Source: Spirochaetaceae bacterium UBA5556 (GTDB lineage: Bacteria > Spirochaetota > Spirochaetia > Treponematales > Rectinemataceae). Taken from it: 64,000 bases of DNA. How positions within the stretch are numbered: position 1 is the stretch's first letter; the number at the start of each line of letters is the position of its first letter. Below, piece after piece: positions 46,678 to 55,035 of the stretch. The notes below the pieces were generated by a model. That model made no database searches. It saw only the letters and a program-made list of their open reading frames with translations, and was not told the DNA's origin. The position numbers were made by a program, and so were the translations under genes. The stretch spans positions 124,001 through 188,000 of the forward strand of contig DIMW01000001.1 of the NCBI GenBank assembly GCA_002425765.1, given 5' to 3'.

Positions 46678-48963
46678 TCAGGCGCCCCGGGGGCTGATAT
46701 CGAAGACGATCTTGTCGTTTTCAAGGTGGGCCACCGCAGTGCCGCCGTGTTCCAGCCTGCCGAAGAGCACTTCGTCGACGAACACGGTCTTGATCTGGTC
46801 TTCGACAAGGCGGCTGATGTTGCGTGCCCCAAATTCGCGGGAATAACCGCGCTCGGCGAGGAACCGGATGACCTCGGGTTCGACCTCGAGAATGACATTT
46901 TTCTCCGCGAGCTGTGTGCCGAATTCATCGATCGCTTTTTTGACGATGCGCTCGATGATCTCCATCGGCAGATTATTGAAATGTACCACAGCATCAAGCC
47001 TGTTGCGGAATTCGGGGCTGAAGGCGCGCTCCACCGCTTCGTCGAGCGCCGAACCGCTGACCTGCTGGTCGCCAAAGCCGATGAGCGGTTTACCGATGTC
47101 GCGGGCGCCGGCGTTGCTCGTCATAATGAGTATGACATTGCGAAAATCGGCCTTTCTGCCCTGATTGTCCGTCAGTGTCGCGTAATCCATGATTTGAAGC
47201 AGAATATTGTATATGTCCGGGTGCGCTTTTTCGATCTCGTCGAGCAGCACCACGGCGTTGGGGGTCTTCCGGATGGCGTCCGTCAGAAGGCCGCCTTCCT
47301 CGTAACCGACATAACCCGGCGGGGAGCCTATCAGCCTCGACACCGTGTGCTTTTCCTGATATTCGCTCATGTCGAAGCGATGGAGAGGAACCCCGAGATG
47401 CTTCGAGAGCTGGCGCGCGAGTTCCGTCTTGCCGACGCCCGTCGGGCCGACGAAGAGGAAGTTCGCGATGGGCTTGTCGGGCGCCCTGAAGCCGGCGCGA
47501 GAGCGCTTGACGGCCTTGACCACGGACTCGATCGCCTGATCCTGCCCGAACACTTCCTGTTTGAGCGAGGCTTCGAGCGTGGCGAGCTTGTCCTTTTCGG
47601 AGGAAGTGACCGTGCGTTCCGGAATCCTGGCGATCTTTGCGATGACCAGCTCGATGTCGTGCGGAGTGATATCGAGCGTCTGAACCTCCGCTTCCTGGTT
47701 CACCTTGTATGCGCGAATCCTGGCGAGCGCACCAGCCTCGTCGATGACATCGATGGCCTTGTCGGGCAGCTTGCGCTCGGTGATAAACTGCGCGGCGAGC
47801 TTGGCGGCGATTTCGAGCGTCTCATCGCTGTAGCGCACGTCGTGGTATTCCTCGTACTTGGAGCGTAACCCCTTAAGGATTTCGACGGTTTCGGGAATCG
47901 TGGGCTCGACGATGTCGATCTTCTGGAATCGGCGGGAGAGTGCGCGATCTTTTTCAAAGATTTTGTTGTACTCGTCGTAGGTCGTTGAGCCGATGCAGCG
48001 CAGTTTGCCCGAAGTGAGGGCTGGTTTCAACAGGTTTGATGCGTCGAGCGTGCTGCCAGTCACCGCCCCTGCTCCGACGATGGTGTGGATTTCATCGATG
48101 AAAAGAATCGCTTTTTCTTTTTTCAGGAGTATATCGATGACTTTTTTTACGCGCTCCTCGAAATCGCCGCGGAATTTGGTCCCCGCGAGCAGGGCGCCCA
48201 TATCGAGAGACCAGATCGTGTAACCCTTGAGTTTCGGGGGCACGTCCCCGGTCGCGATGCGCTGCGCGAGGCCTTCGGTGATGGCGGTCTTACCCACGCC
48301 CGCGTCTCCGACATGGATGGGGTTGTTTTTGAGCCTTCGGGAGAGCACCTGCACGGTGCGCTCGATTTCGGCCTCGCGGCCGATGACCGGTTCGAGCTTG
48401 CCCGCCGTGGCCATGGCGGTGAGATCGGTCGCAAAGCGTTCGAGCGTGCCGGGCCGGGCCGCATGTTTTTCCTTGCCACCCTCTTCGGTGCGCTCTTCGG
48501 TCTCTTCCTCGGGGAGCGATGCATCCAGCTCCAGACCCTCGTCGCTTATGCCGTGGGAGAGCACTTCGAGCAACTGAAGCCGCTTTATGCCGAGTTTGCG
48601 CATAAGATATCCGGCATACGTGCGCTCTTCATCGTAGAGAGAAACGACGAGGTCCGGAATCTGCACTTCCTCTTTTCCGGCAGACTGCGACTGCATCACC
48701 GCGCGCTCGATCACCGCCTGGAAACCCGCGCTCTGAATTGGCTCGGCGTTGCGCACGATGGGCATCTTTTGCTCAAAATACGCCTCGATGCTCCGCTTCA
48801 TCTGCTCCAGATCGGCGTCGCAGTTCTCGAAGATACTGCGTACCTTCTCAAACGAGAGGCCCGCAAAGAGTATATGCTCCGGCATGAGATACTCATGGCT
48901 GCGGAGCTTGGCTTCGTTATATGCAGCGTTGAAAATCGCCTGCACCTCAGGGCTTACTTTCAT
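46678..48963 (-). CDS. clpA: ATP-dependent Clp protease ATP-binding subunit ClpA
   Basis: A 761-residue AAA+ unfoldase with two ATPase rings. An N-terminal Clp_N repeat domain (1-150) binds ClpS. Walker A of D1 is [10 protein letters not shown] near residue 224, and of D2 [10 protein letters not shown] near 508. The ClpP-docking loop is present ([10 protein letters not shown]), so it works with ClpP. There is no ClpB-type middle domain. ATG overlaps the clpS stop. Confidence 0.95.
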   Translation of the reverse strand: MKVSPEVQAIFNAAYNEAKLRSHEYLMPEHILFAGLSFEKVRSIFENCDADLEQMKRSIEAYFEQKMPIVRNAEPIQSAGFQAVIERAVMQSQSAGKEEVQIPDLVVSLYDEERTYAGYLMRKLGIKRLQLLEVLSHGISDEGLELDASLPEEETEERTEEGGKEKHAARPGTLERFATDLTAMATAGKLEPVIGREAEIERTVQVLSRRLKNNPIHVGDAGVGKTAITEGLAQRIATGDVPPKLKGYTIWSLDMGALLAGTKFRGDFEERVKKVIDILLKKEKAILFIDEIHTIVGAGAVTGSTLDASNLLKPALTSGKLRCIGSTTYDEYNKIFEKDRALSRRFQKIDIVEPTIPETVEILKGLRSKYEEYHDVRYSDETLEIAAKLAAQFITERKLPDKAIDVIDEAGALARIRAYKVNQEAEVQTLDITPHDIELVIAKIARIPERTVTSSEKDKLATLEASLKQEVFGQDQAIESVVKAVKRSRAGFRAPDKPIANFLFVGPTGVGKTELARQLSKHLGVPLHRFDMSEYQEKHTVSRLIGSPPGYVGYEEGGLLTDAIRKTPNAVVLLDEIEKAHPDIYNILLQIMDYATLTDNQGRKADFRNVILIMTSNAGARDIGKPLIGFGDQQVSGSALDEAVERAFSPEFRNRLDAVVHFNNLPMEIIERIVKKAIDEFGTQLAEKNVILEVEPEVIRFLAERGYSREFGARNISRLVEDQIKTVFVDEVLFGRLEHGGTAVAHLENDKIVFDISPRGA

Positions 48964-49277
48964 GCTTTCTCCATTGTGCAGCGGAGCGGAAATCCCCGCT
49001 GTCTGGCCATTGCATGGACTTGCTGGACTTTTGTGATCGCGATGTCGTAGGAATACAGCCCAGCCATACCGCGACCCTTCCTGTGAACTTCCAGCGTGAG
49101 CTTCGTCGCTTCTGGAAGACTCTTGTGGAAGACCGTCATGAGAATCGATATCACGAATTCTATCGTCGTAAAATCATCGTTGACGAGATAGACGCGGTAC
49201 TCCTCGGGCTCTTTCGCCTCAACGTCTTCCTCTGTCAGCTCCTGCGTGCCCGCCGCTTCTGTGAGTTTCATTCCCAT
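48960..49277 (-). CDS. clpS: ClpS N-degron adaptor
   Basis: A 105-residue adaptor that hands N-degron substrates to ClpA. The binding pocket residues are Asn33-Asp34-Asp35 (VNDDFTT) and His65 (LEVHRKG). The E. coli gatekeeper Met40 is Ile39 here, which may change which N-terminal residues are accepted. The C-terminal PLRCTMEKA is standard. A TTGTTA-17-TATTTT promoter puts the transcript start within about 2 nt of the ATG, and no ribosome site is visible; ATG 49271 is the alternative. Confidence 0.93.
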   Translation of the reverse strand: MGMKLTEAAGTQELTEEDVEAKEPEEYRVYLVNDDFTTIEFVISILMTVFHKSLPEATKLTLEVHRKGRGMAGLYSYDIAITKVQQVHAMARQRGFPLRCTMEKA

Positions 49278-49285
49278 ACATATAA

Positions 49286-49314
49286 AAAATACTCATTGCA
49301 ACGGACTTTAACAA
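49286..49314 (-). promoter_or_regulatory. Candidate promoter of the clpS-clpA-aat operon
   Basis: Minus strand TTGTTA (49314-49309), 17-nt spacer, TATTTT (49291-49286), eight bases before the ATG at 49277. Transcription would be leaderless or nearly so. Confidence 0.5.
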
Positions 49315-49347
49315 GAGACTGCCACCGTCTTTCGTGCGAATGAGCAC

Positions 49348-49376
49348 TTGACATCGTCTTGCTTCATATGGAAAAT
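49348..49376 (+). promoter_or_regulatory. Promoter of the T-box/thrS transcript
   Basis: TTGACA (49348-49353), 17-nt spacer, GAAAAT (49371-49376). Start would be near 49383, just before stem I of the T-box. Confidence 0.65.
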
Positions 49377-49384
49377 ACTAAAAA

Positions 49385-49685
49385 ATGCGTTGACGGAGAA
49401 GAGTAGCTGGCGTGCTTCGCGCACAGAGAGGGATTCCGCATAGCGCGGGTGGAAGAATCCCGCCGGGCTCCAGCGAAAACCACTCCCGAGCAGTCCGCGT
49501 GAACCTGCCTTTGTGCAGTAGTAATGCAGACCGCATGCCAGACGTTCCTGGCGAAGAGAGCGGCCTCCATCGTGGGGAGCCGAAGTAAGGTGGTACCGCG
49601 GGTTACCGAGAGCGCAAGGCTCCACGGGATTCGTCCTTACGTGAATGATTTCACGTGTGGGCGCATCCCGTGGAGCCTTTTTTAT
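49385..49685 (+). ncRNA. T-box leader, threonine specific (ACC specifier)
   Basis: A tRNA-sensing 5' leader of thrS. Stem I: GGAG (49395-49398) pairs with CTCC (49483-49486), and GCTGG (49406-49410) with CCAGC (49470-49474). Between them lie AAGAGTA and GAAAACCA, the specifier loop, with ACC at 49479-49481 for threonine. An upper helix pairs GGGATTC (49430-49436) with GAATCCC (49455-49461). The T-box AAGGTGGTACCGCG is at 49587-49600, with TGGT to pair with a tRNA ACCA end. The terminator follows at 49616-49685. Uncharged tRNA-Thr (GGU anticodon) should stabilise the antiterminator and switch on thrS. Confidence 0.93.
49616..49685 (+). terminator. Terminator of the thrS T-box
   Basis: AAGGCTCCACGGGAT (49616-49630) pairs with ATCCCGTGGAGCCTT (49665-49679), followed by a T run. 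A small hairpin (ACGTGAA...TTTCACGT) sits in the loop. Confidence 0.92.
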
Positions 49686-49711
49686 ATGTAGAAAGGAAAA
49701 GGAGAACGATT

Positions 49712-51448
49712 ATGGCAGCAGATATTGAAAGAATGAGGCACTCGCTCGCCCATGTGATGGCCGAGGCAGTGCAGCACCTCTACTCCGGAGTGAAGTTCGG
49801 GATAGGGCCCGCGATCCAGGATGGTTTCTACTATGATTTTTTGTTTCCTCAGCCAGTGACGGATGAAGATCTGCGGGCGATCGAGAAAGAGATGCGCCGG
49901 ATCATCGCGCAGAATCAGACCTTCGTCCGCGAAGAGGTGAGCAAGGACCAGGCAAAAGAGCTTTTTCGCGACCAGCCTTTCAAACTTGAGCTCATCGATG
50001 GACTGGAGGAGGGGACTATTTCGATTTACAAGCAGGGGGATTTTGTCGACCTCTGCCGCGGGCCCCACGTCGAATCGACGAAAGAGCTCAGGGCCGACGC
50101 GTTTACGCTGAAGACCGTCGCGGGGGCCTACTGGCGAGGCGACGAGAAGCGTCCGATGCTCACCCGCATCTACGCCTACGCGTTCGCGAGCAAGGCGGAA
50201 CTGGAAGCCTACCTCAAGATGCTTGAGGAGGCCGAGAAGCGCGACAACCGCAAGCTCGGCAAGGAGCTCGACCTCTTCTCGACCCACGAAGAGGCGGGGG
50301 CGGGCCTCATCTACTGGCACCCGAAGGGAGGACGTTTCAGGGTCGCCCTCGAGGACTGGTGGCGCGAAGAGCACTACAAGAACGGCTACGAGATACTCTT
50401 TACCCCCCACATCGGCAAGAGCTGGCTCTGGGAGACCTCGGGGCACCTCGGCTTCTACAAGGAGAACATGTATTCGCCGATGAAGATCGACGAGGACAAC
50501 TACTACATCAAGCCGATGAACTGTCCTTTCCACATCATGATCTACAAGAGCCAGACCCGCTCCTACCGAGACCTGCCTCTGCGTTGGGCCGAGCTCGGCA
50601 CCGTGTACCGCTACGAGCGCGCGGGAGCTCTGCACGGCCTCATGCGCGTGCGCGGTTTCACCCAGGACGACGCGCACATCTTCTGCACGCCCGAGCAGAT
50701 CGAAGGCGAAATCGAGGAGGTTCTGCGCTTCTCTCTCTACATGCACAAGACCCTTGGATTCAAGGACATCAAGGCCTACCTCGCGACCAAGCCTAAGGGA
50801 GACGGCGCGGTGGGCGACCCGGCCCGATGGGAACAGGCCACCGAATCCCTGCGCAAAGCCATCGAGAAGGAAGGGCTCTCCTACGAGATCGACGAGGGAG
50901 GCGGCGCCTTCTACGGCCCCAAGATCGACCTCAAGGTGAAGGACGCCATAGGCCGCGAGTGGCAGCTGACCACGATTCAGTTCGACTTCAATATGTCCGA
51001 GCGCTTCCAGATCGAGTACATCGACGCGGACGGCCAGCGCAAGCGCCCCTACATGGTGCACCGCGCGCTCCTGGGATCGATCGAGCGCTTCTTTGGTGTC
51101 TACCTCGAGCACACCGCGGGGGCTTTTCCCGTGTGGCTGAGCCCCGAGCAGGTGGCCGTGATCCCCGTCGCGCCCCTGTTCGACGATTACGTGAAGGAAG
51201 TGACCGCCATTTTGAAAGGTAAGGGAATCAGGGCTACGGCCATGCTCTCCGAAGAGCGCATGAACGCCAAGATCCGCGACGCGCAGAACCAGAAGATTCC
51301 GTATATGGTCATACTGGGCCAGCGCGAAAAGGACAAACACACCGTGTCGCTCCGCCTGCGGACGGGAGGCCAGGAGAACGGGATCGCGCTCGACGCGTTT
51401 GTAGCGCGCGTGCTTGAAAAAATCGAGACAAGGGCTTTGGATTTGTAA
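49712..51448 (+). CDS. thrS: Threonyl-tRNA synthetase lacking the TGS domain
   Basis: A 578-residue class II synthetase. It begins directly at the N2 editing domain (MRHSLAHVMAEAV; H-x3-H, later LCRGPHVES), omitting the ~60-residue TGS domain of the 640-residue form. Class II motifs are TPHIGKSWLWETSGHLGFY, MNCPFHIMIYK, RWAELGTVYRYERAGALHGLMRVRGFTQDDAHIFC and HRALLGSIERFF; an anticodon-binding domain ends the chain. AAGGAG precedes ATG 49712. It is the only gene controlled by the T-box. Confidence 0.96.
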   Translation: MAADIERMRHSLAHVMAEAVQHLYSGVKFGIGPAIQDGFYYDFLFPQPVTDEDLRAIEKEMRRIIAQNQTFVREEVSKDQAKELFRDQPFKLELIDGLEEGTISIYKQGDFVDLCRGPHVESTKELRADAFTLKTVAGAYWRGDEKRPMLTRIYAYAFASKAELEAYLKMLEEAEKRDNRKLGKELDLFSTHEEAGAGLIYWHPKGGRFRVALEDWWREEHYKNGYEILFTPHIGKSWLWETSGHLGFYKENMYSPMKIDEDNYYIKPMNCPFHIMIYKSQTRSYRDLPLRWAELGTVYRYERAGALHGLMRVRGFTQDDAHIFCTPEQIEGEIEEVLRFSLYMHKTLGFKDIKAYLATKPKGDGAVGDPARWEQATESLRKAIEKEGLSYEIDEGGGAFYGPKIDLKVKDAIGREWQLTTIQFDFNMSERFQIEYIDADGQRKRPYMVHRALLGSIERFFGVYLEHTAGAFPVWLSPEQVAVIPVAPLFDDYVKEVTAILKGKGIRATAMLSEERMNAKIRDAQNQKIPYMVILGQREKDKHTVSLRLRTGGQENGIALDAFVARVLEKIETRALDL

Positions 51449-51477
51449 AGATTGTCCTTCTTGAAATTTGATTTCTC

Positions 51478-51486
51478 TGGTACAAT
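51478..51486 (+). promoter_or_regulatory. Extended -10 promoter of the dihydroorotate dehydrogenase-like gene
   Basis: TGG-TACAAT (51478-51486), an extended -10 with a poor -35; AAAGGAG follows before ATG 51507. Confidence 0.55.
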
Positions 51487-51506
51487 AGCGAGTAAAGGAG
51501 CGAATA

Positions 51507-52493
51507 ATGGCAGACTTGGGGACATATTTGATGGGGCTGCATCTGAGAAATCCTATTGTCGTCGGGGCGAGCGGACTTACGAGTCTCTCCGACGGCGTCG
51601 AGAAGGCGGCGCACTCAGGCGCCGGCGCGATCGTGCTCAAATCACTTTTTGAGGAGCAGATACTCGCGGTTCTCGGAAAGGAAATGGAGGGGCTCGATAT
51701 AGACAGCTATCCCGACGCAGAGGCTTTCATCTCCAGGACGGCCTGGGAGGAGAGCACCGACGAGTATCTGAGGCTCATCGATGAGTCGAAGAAAAGAGTG
51801 GAGAACGTTCCGCTCATCGCCAGCATCAACTGCGTCGGTCCAGGCAACTGGGCAAGTTTTGCGAAGCGCATAGAAGAGGCGGGCGCTGATGCCCTTGAGC
51901 TCAATATCGCCTATGTTCCTTTTTCGCCACACATTTCGGGACACGAGATCGAGCAGAAGGTGTTCTCGACCGTAAAAGAGGCGCGCCTCGCGACAAAACT
52001 GCCTATCATGGTAAAACTGGGCAACAACTATTCCAGCTTGCCGAGCCTCGTGCATGGGCTGTCCAAGGAAGGCGCGAATGCCGTCGTGCTCTTCAACCGA
52101 TTCTTCCGCTTCGATTTCAATCTGGGCACCATGAAGCTCACCGGCGTGCAGCCTCTGAGTTCCGAATCGGAATACCACGAGAGCCTGCGATGGACCGCTA
52201 TCCTCTACAAGCGCGCCGGCGTCGAGCTTGTCTCTTCGACGGGTATCCATAGCGCTGATTCCGCGGTCAAATGCCTGCTGGCGGGCGCAAGCGCGGTCGA
52301 AGTCTGCTCCATAATCTACCAGAAAGGGTGGAAAGTCATCGGCTCAATTCTGGAAGAGATGAATTCGCTTGTTGAATCTCTAGGGTATTCTTCGTTGGAC
52401 AGCCTTCAGGGCAGACTCTCCGCGATCAATGCCGAAAAGCCGGAAGAATACCTGCGCTTGCAGTATATCAAGGCGCTCACCGGCGTGTACTGA
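51507..52493 (+). CDS. Dihydroorotate dehydrogenase-like flavoprotein
   Basis: A 328-residue FMN-binding TIM barrel of the PyrD/DHODB-like superfamily. Family segments are MGLHLRNPIVVGASGLT, VPLIASINC, ALELNIAYVP, LPIMVKLGNNYSS and LLAGASAVEVCSIIYQKG. The usual catalytic Cys/Ser loop is not clearly conserved, so it may oxidise another substrate. It has its own promoter and Shine-Dalgarno sequence. No other pyrimidine gene is adjacent. Confidence 0.83.
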   Translation: MADLGTYLMGLHLRNPIVVGASGLTSLSDGVEKAAHSGAGAIVLKSLFEEQILAVLGKEMEGLDIDSYPDAEAFISRTAWEESTDEYLRLIDESKKRVENVPLIASINCVGPGNWASFAKRIEEAGADALELNIAYVPFSPHISGHEIEQKVFSTVKEARLATKLPIMVKLGNNYSSLPSLVHGLSKEGANAVVLFNRFFRFDFNLGTMKLTGVQPLSSESEYHESLRWTAILYKRAGVELVSSTGIHSADSAVKCLLAGASAVEVCSIIYQKGWKVIGSILEEMNSLVESLGYSSLDSLQGRLSAINAEKPEEYLRLQYIKALTGVY

Positions 52494-52590
52494 TATTTTA
52501 GAGACCATGGGGCACCCTGAAAGCCGGGCCGCCGCATGAGTAAAGTTTTTAACAGGGAACCGCGGCGGATTGGTTGCGACTCCTTTTTTA

Positions 52591-52619
52591 TTGCATGCCT
52601 GCAGGCGGCATGGTAGGAT
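52591..52619 (+). promoter_or_regulatory. Promoter of the malic enzyme gene
   Basis: TTGCAT (52591-52596), 17-nt spacer, TAGGAT (52614-52619), 90 bp before the gene. The rest of the 215-bp gap shows no other feature. Confidence 0.5.
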
Positions 52620-52708
52620 AGCCGCATACTATCGCTGAACAGAGATGTGGCAGGAAGACTCCAGAGACGCCGCGCAGACCGGCCAATCGAAGAGGAAGGA
52701 TGGGAACT

Positions 52709-54166
52709 ATGAAGCTCAATCTTAGTCTCGACAATTTGTCGAAAGTGTTTCCTGATGATTTGACGCCCGACCAGCGTGCGCGCGCCCAGACGATCTTTCT
52801 GAAGACGCTTTCAGAAAAGGCTCATCGTTTCTACGAGGGAAAGATTCAGGTGGTCCCTAAGGCGGGGCTCTATGGATTCAACTGGTTCAATGTATGGTAC
52901 ACGCCCGGTGTATCGAAGGTTTCCACGACCATCAGGGAGCATAACGATCAGTCCTTCGCGCTTTCCAACCGGGGCAACCTGGTGGCGGTTGTCTCCGACT
53001 CTACCCGTGTCCTGGGCGATGGCGACTGCACGCCTCCGGGGGGCCTCGGCGTCATGGAGGGCAAGGCTTTTCTCATGAAATACCTGGGGGGCGTAGACGC
53101 GATCGCGCTCTGCATCAATTCGCGCGGTAAAGACGGCAAGCCTAATCCCGATAAAATTATCGATTTTGTGAAGATGATCGAGCCTTCGGTCGGCGCGGTC
53201 AATCTTGAAGATATCAGCCAGCCGAACTGTTTCAAGGTGCTCGATGATTTGAGAGAGACCTGCGATGTTCCCGTATGGCATGACGACGCGCAGGGCACGG
53301 CCTGTGTGACCTTGGCGGGACTGCTCAACGCGCTCGAGCTCGCCGGGAAGAAGCTCAGCGAGGCGAAGATTGTGCTGCTCGGCGCGGGCGCCTCAAACAC
53401 GACGATCGCGCGCCTCATTCTCGCCGACGGAGGAAGAGGCGAAAATCTGATCGTCTTCGACAGCAAGGGCGGACTGCACCGGAACCGCAAGGACATCGAG
53501 CAGGACACGCGCTATTACCGCAAGTGGGAACTCTGCGTTCAGACAAACCCTAAGTGTATCGAGACCGAGGCGGAGGCGCTCAAGGGCGCCGACGTGCTCA
53601 TCGCGCTCTCGACCCCCGGTCCCGACACGGTCAAGCGTGAATGGGTGCGCTCGATGGCGCCAAAGTCCATCGTCTTCGCCTGCGCCAACCCGGTGCCCGA
53701 GATCTGGCCCTACGCGGCAAAAGAGGAAGGCGCATACATCGTGGCCACTGGGCGCGGCGATTTTCCGAACCAGGTGAACAATTCAATCTGCTTCCCCGGC
53801 CTGCTGAAGGGCGCGCTTCTCGTGCGCGCCCGCAAGATCACCGACACCATGGCGATCCGCTGCGCGCATTCCATAGCGGATTTCGCGAAGTCGCGCGGCA
53901 TCAGCGCCGACAACATCATCGCGACGATGGAGGAGACCGAAGTCTTCGCGCGCGAGGCTGCGGATGTCGCGGTGGCCGCGATCGGGGAGGGCGTGGCAAG
54001 AGTGACCGATACCTGGGAGAATATCTACGCGAAGGCGAAAGAGGATATTCTCGCCTCGCGCGCGCTCACTCAGGATTTGATGGATCGGGGACACATCGCG
54101 CCGATACCTGAGCAGATGCTCCAGGAGGCCCTGGATTTCGCGGTGGCCGAAGTGAGAAAGAAATAG
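52709..54166 (+). CDS. NAD(P)-dependent malic enzyme
   Basis: A 485-residue oxidative decarboxylase turning malate into pyruvate and CO2. Markers are NWFNVWYTPGVSKV, VSDSTRVLGDGDCTPPGGLGVMEGKA, FLMKYLGGVDAIALC, NLEDISQPNCF, VWHDDAQGTACVTLAG (metal ligands) and the NAD loop VLLGAGASNTTIARL. ATG 52709 lies eight bases after AAGGA; ATG 52700 is too close. It supplies NAD(P)H and pyruvate. Confidence 0.93.
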   Translation: MKLNLSLDNLSKVFPDDLTPDQRARAQTIFLKTLSEKAHRFYEGKIQVVPKAGLYGFNWFNVWYTPGVSKVSTTIREHNDQSFALSNRGNLVAVVSDSTRVLGDGDCTPPGGLGVMEGKAFLMKYLGGVDAIALCINSRGKDGKPNPDKIIDFVKMIEPSVGAVNLEDISQPNCFKVLDDLRETCDVPVWHDDAQGTACVTLAGLLNALELAGKKLSEAKIVLLGAGASNTTIARLILADGGRGENLIVFDSKGGLHRNRKDIEQDTRYYRKWELCVQTNPKCIETEAEALKGADVLIALSTPGPDTVKREWVRSMAPKSIVFACANPVPEIWPYAAKEEGAYIVATGRGDFPNQVNNSICFPGLLKGALLVRARKITDTMAIRCAHSIADFAKSRGISADNIIATMEETEVFAREAADVAVAAIGEGVARVTDTWENIYAKAKEDILASRALTQDLMDRGHIAPIPEQMLQEALDFAVAEVRKK

Positions 54167-54203
54167 CAGTGCGATTGACGGTGGCGGGACGAAATAGACG
54201 GCC

Positions 54204-54989
54204 ATGAAAATTGCGCTTGTCCAGTTCAAACCAGCCTTTGGGGAACGCGACAGGAACGTCGAGCGGCTGATAGCGCTCTGTAGGCGAAATCCGGCGGACC
54301 TGTACGTGCTTCCGGAACTTGCGTACACGGGCTATCAATTTGTCAGCGCCGAGGAGACACGGTCGCTCGCCGATGACCTCGCGAGCCCAAGAATAGATGC
54401 CTTTCGGGCTGCCGCGAGGGAGCTGGATGCCACGATCGTCTTCGGCTTTCCGGAAACCTCCGGCGGGTCGGTGTACAACGCATCGCTGGCGGTGCTGCCC
54501 GACGGACGCGACTATCTGTATCGCAAGACACATTTGTTCTATAAGGAAACCCTGTACTTCGCTCCTGGAGATACGGGGTTTTTTGTTTTTGAATTTCGTG
54601 GGGCGCGCATAGGGCTCGCAATCTGCTTCGACTGGTTTTTCCCTGAGAGTTTCCGCACGCTCGCGCTGAAGGGCGCCGATATCATCGCCCATTGCAGCAA
54701 CCTCGTGATGCCTTACTGCCAAAAGGCTGATTTCGCGGCTGCCGTACAGAATCGAATATTCATCGCTACTGTCAATCGTGTGGGTTCGGAACGGCGCGAG
54801 GATGAGACACTCACATTCACCGGCGAGAGCGTGCTCGTGTCCCCAAAAGGTGAGTATTTGCTGCGAGGCCCCGCGGAGGAAGAGGCCGTGCTGGTCGCGG
54901 AGATAAATCCTGAGCATGCGCGCGACAAGTCGGTCAATCGGTATAACGATGCCTTCGCGATGCGCAGGCCGGAGATGTATTGGCGCTGA
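54204..54989 (+). CDS. Nitrilase-superfamily carbon-nitrogen hydrolase
   Basis: A 261-residue amidase with the catalytic triad Glu38 (LPELAYTGY), Lys108 (YRKTHLF) and Cys141 (AICFDWFFPES). Such enzymes hydrolyse amides such as omega-amides or carbamoyl groups. It has no membrane segment. It lies 37 bp after the malic enzyme gene, and a strong Shine-Dalgarno for the next gene follows its stop by about 35 bp. The substrate is unknown. Confidence 0.88.
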   Translation: MKIALVQFKPAFGERDRNVERLIALCRRNPADLYVLPELAYTGYQFVSAEETRSLADDLASPRIDAFRAAARELDATIVFGFPETSGGSVYNASLAVLPDGRDYLYRKTHLFYKETLYFAPGDTGFFVFEFRGARIGLAICFDWFFPESFRTLALKGADIIAHCSNLVMPYCQKADFAAAVQNRIFIATVNRVGSERREDETLTFTGESVLVSPKGEYLLRGPAEEEAVLVAEINPEHARDKSVNRYNDAFAMRRPEMYWR

Positions 54990-55035
54990 TGATAATGGTG
55001 TTATAGTTGTCGTATTCAAGCATGAGGAGAAAGCG

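Noticed and set aside
49682..51640. 652-codon open frame on the minus strand opposite thrS
   Set aside because: A GC-skewed shadow of thrS; thrS is unmistakable, and the antisense product has no family features.
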